The translations under genes were made by a program, and so were the position numbers. From positions 50,514-114,513 of the forward strand of contig JAFDZR010000025.1 in the NCBI GenBank assembly GCA_018266875.1: a stretch of DNA of 64,000 nt, given 5' to 3'. This document shows, piece after piece, positions 42,474-50,574 of this stretch; the stretch's first letter is position 1, and every line of letters starts with the position of its first letter. This stretch comes from Bacteroidota bacterium (GTDB taxonomy: Bacteria; Bacteroidota; Ignavibacteria; Tepidaquicellales; Tepidaquicellaceae). The notes under the pieces are model-generated. The model saw only the letters and a program-made list of their open reading frames with translations. It ran no database searches and was not told where the DNA came from.

Positions 42474-43940
42474 ATGCTTAACAAAAAACTTTTACTGTTA
42501 TTTCTGATTTTTTCATTTGTATTCCGGGCTGCTTCTGCGCAGTTCAATCCTGATTCTCTTGAAAGGAAAGTCAGCAGGATTGTCAGGGAATATGTTGATA
42601 CCAATAAAGCCGGAATGGTGATCGGCGTAATCAGAAAAGAAGGAAATGATCTTCTGTCGAAAAGATTTTCTTACGGACATGTAAGGAAAGATACCTCGTC
42701 ACCGAGACCCGACAGTCTTACAATTTTTCATATAGGTTCAGTTACCAAGACTTTCACTGCAACTATTTTATCATCTCTTATCCAGCAGGGAGGTCCGCTG
42801 AATTTAAATGATTATGTTGAAGATCACATACCTGAAGATACAGTTAGAGCTCCTTTCTTTGTTAATACTTCAGGCGATACACTGAAAATGAAACTCATTG
42901 ATCTGGCAACACATTATTCAGCTTTGCCTGACGACCCGATTCATCCTGTCAATGACTCTACAACTTATCAGATGATGTATGATTACCTCAACGGTCACAG
43001 ACTGCTCAGAGCTCCGGGAGAATGTTATCTGTATTCAAATCTCGGTGTGTCATTTCTCGGAGTGGTGCTTACTCACACACTCGGCAAAATTATTGATTCA
43101 CTTTTTATTCAGAAGATTTCGGATCCGCTCGGGCTTCCCGACACAAGGATATCTCTGACAGCGGAACAGGAAATAAGAAGAGCCACAGGATACGGTCCTA
43201 ATGGCGATTCGGTTGGATATTTTAAAAACAGCTGGCCGGCATTTTATGCGGCTGGAGGACTGTATTCCACACTTAAGGATTTTATGATATATCTTGAATT
43301 CAATATGGGTTTGAGTAATGCCGGAATGCAGAATGTTCTCGACTCAGCTCATCTAGTAAGAAGAGTTAATAATGACACCTGCCGGAATCCCGATTCAAAG
43401 GGAAGGATAGGTCTTATATGGCAGATGTCTCCGCTCTTTCCTCAAGAGAATCCTGATTTTTATTATGTTTGGAAAGACGGCGGTGTCCCGGGATTTTCCG
43501 CTTTTATCTGCTTCGCATCAGATTCAACTGGAAATGTGAAATCAGGTGTTGTGATGATGGTTAATCAATCTATACCCTGTGGCAGACTTGCAGTGGATAT
43601 TCTGAAATATCTCAATGAAGATATCTTACTTGGAGAAGGTCAAAATGCTAATGAGATTCCCGTCACATCTCGTTTATATCAGAATTATCCTAATCCATTT
43701 AACCCGGTGACAAAAATAAATTTTTCTGTCGGAAGTAATATTCTTAATAACAGTTTACATGTAAGTCTCAGGATCTTTGACATCACGGGAAAGGAGATCA
43801 TTACTCTGGTTAACGGAATTTTGGAACCCGGAAATTATACTGTGGAGTTTGACGGAAAAGATCTGCCGAGCGGAGTTTATTACAGCAAATTTACGGCAGG
43901 TTCATTCACAGAAACTAAGAGCATGATACTAATTAAATGA
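42474..43940 (+). CDS. Secreted class C beta-lactamase-fold serine hydrolase with T9SS sorting domain
   Basis: The 488-residue protein has a signal peptide (KLLLLFLIFSFVFRAASAQ) and a beta-lactamase/S12 peptidase-like domain at about 25-395. It has SVTK with Ser about 90 and Lys about 93, Tyr of YSN about 187, and KDGG near residue 335 as the third motif. The last 85 residues form a type A T9SS sorting domain (YPNPFNPVTKINFSV to GVYYSKFTAG). The family includes D-Ala-D-Ala carboxypeptidases, esterases and D-amino-acid peptidases such as ClbP. It is followed without gap by the sulfotransferase gene and lies near the lipopeptide cluster. Substrate is unknown. Confidence 0.82.
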   Translation: MLNKKLLLLFLIFSFVFRAASAQFNPDSLERKVSRIVREYVDTNKAGMVIGVIRKEGNDLLSKRFSYGHVRKDTSSPRPDSLTIFHIGSVTKTFTATILSSLIQQGGPLNLNDYVEDHIPEDTVRAPFFVNTSGDTLKMKLIDLATHYSALPDDPIHPVNDSTTYQMMYDYLNGHRLLRAPGECYLYSNLGVSFLGVVLTHTLGKIIDSLFIQKISDPLGLPDTRISLTAEQEIRRATGYGPNGDSVGYFKNSWPAFYAAGGLYSTLKDFMIYLEFNMGLSNAGMQNVLDSAHLVRRVNNDTCRNPDSKGRIGLIWQMSPLFPQENPDFYYVWKDGGVPGFSAFICFASDSTGNVKSGVVMMVNQSIPCGRLAVDILKYLNEDILLGEGQNANEIPVTSRLYQNYPNPFNPVTKINFSVGSNILNNSLHVSLRIFDITGKEIITLVNGILEPGNYTVEFDGKDLPSGVYYSKFTAGSFTETKSMILIK

Positions 43941-44633
43941 ATGTCACTTAAAATCATAGGCAGCGGACTTGGAAGGACCGGGACTTTTTCTTTAAAGCTT
44001 GCGCTTGAACACATAGGATTCGGGAAATGTTTTCACATGATCGAACTCTTCCAGAATCCGGAAGGCGTGAAATATTTCAGACAGGCTGAAAGAGGTGAGC
44101 AGGTCAACTGGAATGAGCTGTTTAACGGATACGTTTCCGCTGTTGATTATCCTGGAGCCAGATATTTTGAAAATCTTGCAGAATATTATCCGGATGCAAA
44201 ACTTATCCACACTTACAGGAATCCTGACGAATGGTATGATAGCGCAGTCGAAACAATATTTATGGCAAAGAATCTCAGTCCAGGCAAGATCCTGAAATTC
44301 GGTTTAAGATTTCCGTTCTCAAAAGAGGTCCGCAGAAGATTCAGGGTTTTTACCTATAACAGAATGCTGATGGACCGTGAATTCGGGAAAGATCTGACAG
44401 ATAAGAAAAAAGTCATAGAGAGATTTAAAAGGCATACAGATAATGTAATAAAGAAAATTCATCCTGACAGACTCCTTATATTCAAAGCGTCGGAGGGCTG
44501 GGATCCTTTATGCAGATTTCTTAATGTTCCTGTTCCGGATGTTGAATTCCCTTTGTCAAATGACCGGAAAGAATTCCTGAACAGAATTGAGGTCATCGGA
44601 AGCGGAGGTTCTCTTCCCGAAAGAAAATTGTAA
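43941..44633 (+). CDS. Sulfotransferase-family protein
   Basis: The 230-residue protein begins SLKIIGSGLGRTGTFSLKLALEHIGFGKCFHM, the 5'-phosphosulfate-binding loop and first helix typical of the Sulfotransfer_4 group. Later YPDAKLIHTYRNPDEWYDS supplies the 3'-phosphate-binding segment. It should be cytosolic and transfer sulfate from PAPS to a hydroxyl or amine. Its ATG directly follows the stop of the upstream hydrolase, so the two are cotranscribed. Proximity to the lipopeptide cluster allows a tailoring role, although it is on the opposite strand and many members of this group have no known substrate. Confidence 0.75.
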   Translation: MSLKIIGSGLGRTGTFSLKLALEHIGFGKCFHMIELFQNPEGVKYFRQAERGEQVNWNELFNGYVSAVDYPGARYFENLAEYYPDAKLIHTYRNPDEWYDSAVETIFMAKNLSPGKILKFGLRFPFSKEVRRRFRVFTYNRMLMDREFGKDLTDKKKVIERFKRHTDNVIKKIHPDRLLIFKASEGWDPLCRFLNVPVPDVEFPLSNDRKEFLNRIEVIGSGGSLPERKL

Positions 44634-44686
44634 TTTATCTGAAAATAAAATTCCTGCAAATATTTAAAAACCAAATATTATCTGCC

Positions 44687-45823
44687 ATGAAAATAAAATC
44701 CGAAAATCCGAAGAACAGACTGTTTGTATATTTTACAGTTTTATTAGTCATCAGTTTTCTCTCAGGTCAGAGCATTTTTGCTCAGAGAGAATCTGATTTA
44801 CTCGGGAATAAGATCAGGGCAGCAGTTGATTCGATCTATACAGCTGACGGAGTGCCGGGAATTACAGTCGGGATATATACTCCGGATTTTTCTTTTAATT
44901 ATACAACAGGAGCGGCTGACCTGAGTACCGGAAGGGAAAGAAAATATGACGACAGAATTAGGATCGGAAGCATTACAAAGACATTTATAGCAACCGTTAT
45001 TCTTCAGCTTGCAGATGAAGGGAAACTCGGACTTGATGACAGACTGAGTAAATATTTCCCCGCTTATCCGAATTCGGAAAACATAACAGTAAGACAGATG
45101 CTGGACATGACAAGCGGTATTCCTGATTATCTGGAGGACAGGGATCTTTTAAAGAGTTTTTTCTATGAACGATCAGATAAATATACAGAAGGACAGATCT
45201 TTGAAAAGACAATTGCATTAGGTCCAGCATTTGCTCCTGGTAAAGGCTGGGTTTATTCAAACGGAAATTATAATATTCTCGGAATGATGATAGAAAAGAT
45301 CACCGGAAATTCTATTAAAGAAGAAGTAACAGGCAGAATTATCAAACCTCTAGGACTTGTAAATACTTTTTATCCTTCGGACAGTGAAATGCCCGGTCAG
45401 TACAGTCATGGTTATATAAAAGATACTCTGACCGGTGAACTCTCGGATGCAACTTCAATAGACCCTTCTATCACAGGCGCCGCCGGATGTATGATCTCCA
45501 ATCTTCCGGATCTGCAGATCTACGCTGAAGCTCTCGCAAAGGGAACACTTCTCAGTAAAGAAATGCAGGCAGAGCGGCTTAAATTTGTCAATACAGGAAT
45601 AAAGGATTTTGTAAAATACGGATTGGGAATTTTTGATCTCGGCGGATTTATCGGCCACAACGGAGGTATTACAGGATACAATACAACAATGTGTTATAAT
45701 CCTGAACTTGATGCACTGATCCTTGTCTCAGTAAATGAATTTGGCCCGAACGGAGGTATCTCTGATAAAGTATTTATGGTGCTTGCGGATATTTTGTATC
45801 CGGGAAATAGTTTTTTTAAATAA
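44687..45823 (+). CDS. Secreted class C beta-lactamase-fold serine hydrolase (no sorting domain)
   Basis: The 378-residue protein has an N-terminal signal segment (RLFVYFTVLLVISFLSGQSIFAQ) and a single S12/beta-lactamase domain. The catalytic set is complete: SITK with Ser about 95, Tyr in WVYSNGNYN about 190, and HNGG about 323. Motifs MLDMTSGIPDY and PLGL are standard for this family, which includes D-aminopeptidases, D-Ala-D-Ala carboxypeptidases and esterases. Without a T9SS domain it is probably periplasmic. It lies 53 bases after the sulfotransferase gene and converges, 11 bases apart, with the PPTase gene ending the lipopeptide operon. Confidence 0.85.
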   Translation: MKIKSENPKNRLFVYFTVLLVISFLSGQSIFAQRESDLLGNKIRAAVDSIYTADGVPGITVGIYTPDFSFNYTTGAADLSTGRERKYDDRIRIGSITKTFIATVILQLADEGKLGLDDRLSKYFPAYPNSENITVRQMLDMTSGIPDYLEDRDLLKSFFYERSDKYTEGQIFEKTIALGPAFAPGKGWVYSNGNYNILGMMIEKITGNSIKEEVTGRIIKPLGLVNTFYPSDSEMPGQYSHGYIKDTLTGELSDATSIDPSITGAAGCMISNLPDLQIYAEALAKGTLLSKEMQAERLKFVNTGIKDFVKYGLGIFDLGGFIGHNGGITGYNTTMCYNPELDALILVSVNEFGPNGGISDKVFMVLADILYPGNSFFK

Positions 45824-45834
45824 AAAAAAATACT

Positions 45835-46515
45835 TCACTTATAAATTATTCTTACACTAAAAGATTTTATAGCAAGAGAAGATAAATAATATTCATTGCA
45901 TTCTAGACTGAATAGACTCCAGAGATCATTTTCTTCAGCTCTGTTTCTAATGTTGACTGAATGTGAATCACCTGCATTAAGCAGTACAGAAAATCCCTTC
46001 AGAGGATATGACAGTCCTTCACCTGTAGCTTTAATAAAAGCCTCCTTTAATGTCCATATCCGGAAAAATAATTCCGTTCGGATTTTCGGCGGGGATTTTT
46101 TAATTAGATCAAATTCTGTTTCAGAAAAATATTTTGCGGAAATATTCAGCAGGTCTTTAACTTCTCTGATCCGTTCGATGTCAATTCCTAAATTCTCAGC
46201 TCTTGAAACTGCAATGACACACCTTTCGCCGGAATGTGAAAGATTAAAAAATATTTCGGAATTCTTTAAGAAGGGTTTTCCTTTGTCAGAATATTCAAAC
46301 CTGATTTTCTGCGGTGCTTCGTTTGTGTATTCAGAGAGAATCTTACGCAAATTACCTCTGCATATAATGTAATTCTGTTTATCAACGGGAAATTTATATC
46401 TTTGCGCTTTTGAAAACTCATCGGCTGAGAGAAGTTCATTAAGAGATGCAATGGAATCTGTATGATCCGGAATATTTATTCTGTAAATGTGTACATCATT
46501 CCGGTTTAATTCCAT
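45835..46515 (-). CDS. Sfp-type 4'-phosphopantetheinyl transferase
   Basis: The 226-residue protein carries the Sfp signature: NLGIDIERIREV for magnesium and CoA binding, and FFRIWTLKEAFIKATGEGLS, the WxxKEA motif of the second half. The upstream segments FEYSDKGKPFL and FFNLSHSGE are also conserved in Sfp/Gsp enzymes. It would load phosphopantetheine on the two ACPs and two PCPs of the adjoining synthases. It is the last gene of the operon, 30 bases after the second NRPS gene. The length is typical and the motifs are intact, so an active pathway-dedicated enzyme is likely. Confidence 0.92.
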   Translation of the reverse strand: MELNRNDVHIYRINIPDHTDSIASLNELLSADEFSKAQRYKFPVDKQNYIICRGNLRKILSEYTNEAPQKIRFEYSDKGKPFLKNSEIFFNLSHSGERCVIAVSRAENLGIDIERIREVKDLLNISAKYFSETEFDLIKKSPPKIRTELFFRIWTLKEAFIKATGEGLSYPLKGFSVLLNAGDSHSVNIRNRAEENDLWSLFSLECNEYYLSSLAIKSFSVRIIYK

Positions 46516-46545
46516 TTTACTTTTTTGATATATTTCAGTTCATGG

Positions 46546-49500
46546 TTATGAAAGCAGCGCCTGCTTTGCTTTTTCAGGAGAACCAGAAGCAGAAGAGCTG
46601 CCTGCATTGATCTCGATATGTGTTTTCTCCAGAACAATATTCAGCTTTTCAGCAAAATCCTTCAGCTTAGGTTCTTTTACAATTGTCTTATGATCAGTAT
46701 CAGGAACTACATAAGTTTCAAACCCTCCTCCCGCAAGCTCCTTCCATTTATCCCTGAAATCCTTCCTGAATGTTGCGCATTCAATCAAAGTGATTTTACC
46801 CGGATATCTCTGAGCTACATATCTGTCCTGTGCTTTGAAATGCATAAGCATTATCTCTTTGTATTTCCTCTCAAGTTCATCACTGAAAAGATATTCAAGT
46901 TTATTCTTTATCTTCCAATTGATCTTGGAAGCTCTGTATCTTGTATAATTCCATGCGACTTTGAAAAAATCTCCTGATTTGAGATGATGAAAAGTCCGTG
47001 TAATAAAATGTCTCGTATCCCTTGTCGGTGGAATGTAGTCCTGCGGAGTCTCAGTAAACGGCGGCCATGTATCAAAGATAGCAACTAATGCTACCTTCTG
47101 TTTTTTCTTTACGAGCTGTTGAGCCATTTCAAAAACAACACGTCCTCCGAAACATCTTCCGCCAAGCAGGTAAGGTCCGTCAGGCTGAAGTGACTGAATT
47201 TCTTTAATGTAATGTGAAGCCATTTCCTTTAGGTCAGTATGCGGTTCTTCTTTCCCGTCAAGTCCAACTGATTCAAGTATGTAAAACGGCTGGTCATCCG
47301 GTATGTATTTTACAAGGTCCTGAAAATGCAGAGCTGTTCCTGCTGCAGGTGGTACACAGTAAAAAGGAAGTTTTGATCCGCCGGGCTTGACAGCGACAAG
47401 AGACTTCCATGTCGGCTTCCATCCTTCGTCTTTCAGAATAGAAGCAAGCTGTTCTATTGTAGGGGAATTGAACAAAGTTGAAAGAGCAAGTTTTTTCCCG
47501 GTCAGCTTCTCAATGTATCCGAATACTCTCATTGCAAGAAGCGAATGCCCGCCGAGCTCAAAGAAATTATCCCTTACTCCGATATTCTTGATCCCGAGAA
47601 CTTTCTCCCAGATATTCACAAGCTGAAGTTCAAGAGGATCTTTGGGAACAGCGTATTCGGAATTTCTGTCAGATTTCGAAATTTCCGGTTCAGGAAGTGC
47701 TTTGAGATCGACTTTGCCTGTTCCCGTAAGAGGCATCTCCTTTATGAAAATAAAATCCTGAGGTATCATGTAATCTGGAAGCCTGGATTTCAGAAATGCT
47801 CTTAACGGCTCCTTGTCACTCCCGTTACTGCCCGGCGCTACAATGTAAGCGAATAATCTCTTGTCACCTTTTACAAATTCCTTAGATATAACGGCAACAT
47901 TTTTTATCCCTCCGAATTCGCTGATGACATTTTCGATTTCTCCTAATTCTATTCTGTATCCTCTAAGCTTGATCTGATTGTCAGCTCTTCCGAGAAATTC
48001 AATATCCCCGTTCTCAATATAACGGGCAAGGTCTCCTGTATGATAGATCCTTTCTCCTTTTATAAAAGGGTCTTCAGTGAATTTATCCCTTGTCAGTTCA
48101 GGTCTGTCAAGATAACCTCTTACAAGTGAAATGCCGCCGATATAAAGATCTCCTGTAACTCCGTCCGGGACAGGCTGAAGCTTTGAGTCAAGTATGTAAA
48201 TTCTGTTATTGTATATAGGTTTTCCGATCGGAGGATGCTCCGGCCATTCTGATGTATCTCTGCTGAATGTATAACTTGTCACCACATGTGCTTCGGATGG
48301 ACCGTAATGATTCGAAAATACAAAATCACTGAGCCCTTTAAAAAAATTTATCAGAGCGGGAGTTATCTGCACCTGCTCTCCGGCCGTAATGACTTCTTTA
48401 AGTTCAAGATCTTTGATCCCGGATGAAGAGTAAATTTCAGATATTCCCTGCAGCGCCACAAAAGGAAGGAATATTCTCCTTATTTTTTTCTTTTTGATAA
48501 TGCTTACTACTTCGCTGAGGTCTTTCCTTTCCTCTTCAGTCAGCATGACAAGTGTTCCGCCTGAGATCCATGTTGAAAATATTTCCTGAAATGAAACGTC
48601 GAAACTCAGAGTGGTAAACTGAAGAACTCTGAATCCTTTATTGAATTCATGACCTGTCATCTGCCAGTTAAGAAGATTACTGAGTGACTTATGCATCATC
48701 AGAACGCCTTTTGGTTTTCCCGTCGAGCCAGAAGTATAAATTACATAAGCCAGATGATCGGGATTCACATTTGTATCAGGATCTGTTCTGCTTTCCTTAT
48801 CCAGGATATTTTTTTCTTTGTCAATATTTATTCTGATAAAATTACCGTCTTCAAATCTGTCTGAAAGTTCGCTGGATGTGATGAGAATCTTAATCCCCGA
48901 ATCCTTTATAAGATAATCAATCCTTTCTTTCGGGAATGAAGGATCAATGGGAACATAGGCAGCGCCGGATTTTAAAATGCCCAGCAGTGCAATGATCATT
49001 TCCGCAGAACGGGATATACTTATGCCTATCTTATCATCCGGTCTGATATCTTTTTTTATAAGAAAATGTGCGAGTTGGTTCGATCTTTCATTGAGTTCCC
49101 GGTATGAAAGTTTACCTTTACCGGATTCAAGTGCTGTCTCATCAGAATAATTTTTAACTGCATCTTCAAATAATCTGTGAACGCATTTGTTGTCAAGATC
49201 ACGGACAGTCTTATTTCTTTCAAAAAGTATCAGATCTTTTTCCTGTTCATCCATCAGGGAAAGCCCTGACAGTTTACCGGAAGGATCATTTATGATCTGC
49301 TCAATTAAAGATCTGAAATGACTGAGAATTCTCCGGATGAAATCATCAGTAAACTTTGCAGTTTCGAATGCAATGTGAATTGTTAATTCATTTCCGGGAG
49401 CTATAAGAACAGTAAGCGGGAAATTCGTTCTTTCGAATGCCTTAAGATTTCTGATCTTAATTCCCGCAATTCCTTCCTCAAGTTTTTTGTCAACAGGATA

Positions 49501-50574
49501 ATTCTCAAATACTAGTATATTCTCGAACAGCTGTGTTCCTCTGGCGATCTCACTCCATTCCTGAATATCAACAAGAGCGCTGTAAGAAAACTGATCTCTT
49601 TCCACCTGCTTTGACTGCAGTTCGCTGAGCCAGGTCAGGATCTCTTCATCATCGGAAATATTAATTCTTACTGGAAGAGTGTTGATAAATAAACCAACCA
49701 TTGATTCAATGCCTTTTAGCAGAGGGTTTCTGCCTGAGACAGTTCCGCCGAACATTACGTCTTTTTCGTTCCTGTATTTACTGAGAATAAAAGCCCATAC
49801 TCCCTGTATCACGCTGTTCATCGTCAGTTTGTTTTTTCTGACGAACAAATTCAGATCTGCAGTAAGTCCTTCGCTGAGTTTTATTTCAATGTCTTTTATT
49901 TCGCCTGACTTCTCATTCCTGTCGGTTATCATCGGAGTTGGCGAAGACATTCCTTTGAGTTCTGATTTCCAGAACTTTTTTGCAGCTTCTTTGTCAGTAG
50001 TATTCAGCCAGACAATAAACTGCTTATATGAAACAGGCTTGTTCAGTTCGATGTTTTTACCCTGCTGAAATGCCTCATAAAATTCAAAAACTTCTTTCTG
50101 AATAACCGGATAACTCCATCCGTCCATCAGGATGTGATGGAAGCTCCATACAAATTTATACAGATCATCTTTAAGTTTTATCAGCGTGCACCGCATCAGT
50201 GGAGCTGTCTCCATTGCAAATCCTTTTGCTCTGTCCTGCCTTATGAATTTAATAAATTCATCTTCAGTATTCTGCGACGGTATGTCGGTCCAGTCAAGAT
50301 TTTCCCAAGGAAGTTCAAACGTTCTGTTTAAAACCTGAACCGGTTTTGAAATCCCTTTCCACTGAAAAGAGGTTCTCAGAACTCCGTGTCTTTTTACAAT
50401 TTCATTCCAAGCTTTCTCAAAATTCTCTTCATTAAGTTTTCCCTCAAGGTCATAACAGAACTGTTCAAAATAAGCATCTGAACCTTCTTCATATAAAGTA
50501 TGAAAAAGCATTCCCTGCTGCATCGGTGACAATTCGTATATATCTTCGATCTTATTTTTTAAGTCCTGTTCCAT
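46546..50574 (-). CDS. Terminal NRPS module C-A(Pro-type)-PCP-TE with Cys thioesterase
   Basis: The 1342-residue protein starts with a DCL-like condensation domain (DIYELSPMQQGMLFH; HHILMDGWS near residue 146). The adenylation domain has YTSGSTGKPKGV near 617 and GKVDLKAL near 953. Its pocket residues read D-V-Q-F-I-A-H-V-V, matching the proline type I recall (DVQLIAHVV and its F variant). A PCP with LGGHSLL sits near 1010. The thioesterase motif near 1140 reads LGGRCFGGRVVFEM, with Cys where GxSxG has Ser; Asp in FDTWPPF and His in DTDHKTI complete the triad. A DCL domain after an upstream epimerase is consistent. The ATG follows the previous stop with no gap. Confidence 0.92.
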   Translation of the reverse strand: MEQDLKNKIEDIYELSPMQQGMLFHTLYEEGSDAYFEQFCYDLEGKLNEENFEKAWNEIVKRHGVLRTSFQWKGISKPVQVLNRTFELPWENLDWTDIPSQNTEDEFIKFIRQDRAKGFAMETAPLMRCTLIKLKDDLYKFVWSFHHILMDGWSYPVIQKEVFEFYEAFQQGKNIELNKPVSYKQFIVWLNTTDKEAAKKFWKSELKGMSSPTPMITDRNEKSGEIKDIEIKLSEGLTADLNLFVRKNKLTMNSVIQGVWAFILSKYRNEKDVMFGGTVSGRNPLLKGIESMVGLFINTLPVRINISDDEEILTWLSELQSKQVERDQFSYSALVDIQEWSEIARGTQLFENILVFENYPVDKKLEEGIAGIKIRNLKAFERTNFPLTVLIAPGNELTIHIAFETAKFTDDFIRRILSHFRSLIEQIINDPSGKLSGLSLMDEQEKDLILFERNKTVRDLDNKCVHRLFEDAVKNYSDETALESGKGKLSYRELNERSNQLAHFLIKKDIRPDDKIGISISRSAEMIIALLGILKSGAAYVPIDPSFPKERIDYLIKDSGIKILITSSELSDRFEDGNFIRINIDKEKNILDKESRTDPDTNVNPDHLAYVIYTSGSTGKPKGVLMMHKSLSNLLNWQMTGHEFNKGFRVLQFTTLSFDVSFQEIFSTWISGGTLVMLTEEERKDLSEVVSIIKKKKIRRIFLPFVALQGISEIYSSSGIKDLELKEVITAGEQVQITPALINFFKGLSDFVFSNHYGPSEAHVVTSYTFSRDTSEWPEHPPIGKPIYNNRIYILDSKLQPVPDGVTGDLYIGGISLVRGYLDRPELTRDKFTEDPFIKGERIYHTGDLARYIENGDIEFLGRADNQIKLRGYRIELGEIENVISEFGGIKNVAVISKEFVKGDKRLFAYIVAPGSNGSDKEPLRAFLKSRLPDYMIPQDFIFIKEMPLTGTGKVDLKALPEPEISKSDRNSEYAVPKDPLELQLVNIWEKVLGIKNIGVRDNFFELGGHSLLAMRVFGYIEKLTGKKLALSTLFNSPTIEQLASILKDEGWKPTWKSLVAVKPGGSKLPFYCVPPAAGTALHFQDLVKYIPDDQPFYILESVGLDGKEEPHTDLKEMASHYIKEIQSLQPDGPYLLGGRCFGGRVVFEMAQQLVKKKQKVALVAIFDTWPPFTETPQDYIPPTRDTRHFITRTFHHLKSGDFFKVAWNYTRYRASKINWKIKNKLEYLFSDELERKYKEIMLMHFKAQDRYVAQRYPGKITLIECATFRKDFRDKWKELAGGGFETYVVPDTDHKTIVKEPKLKDFAEKLNIVLEKTHIEINAGSSSASGSPEKAKQALLS

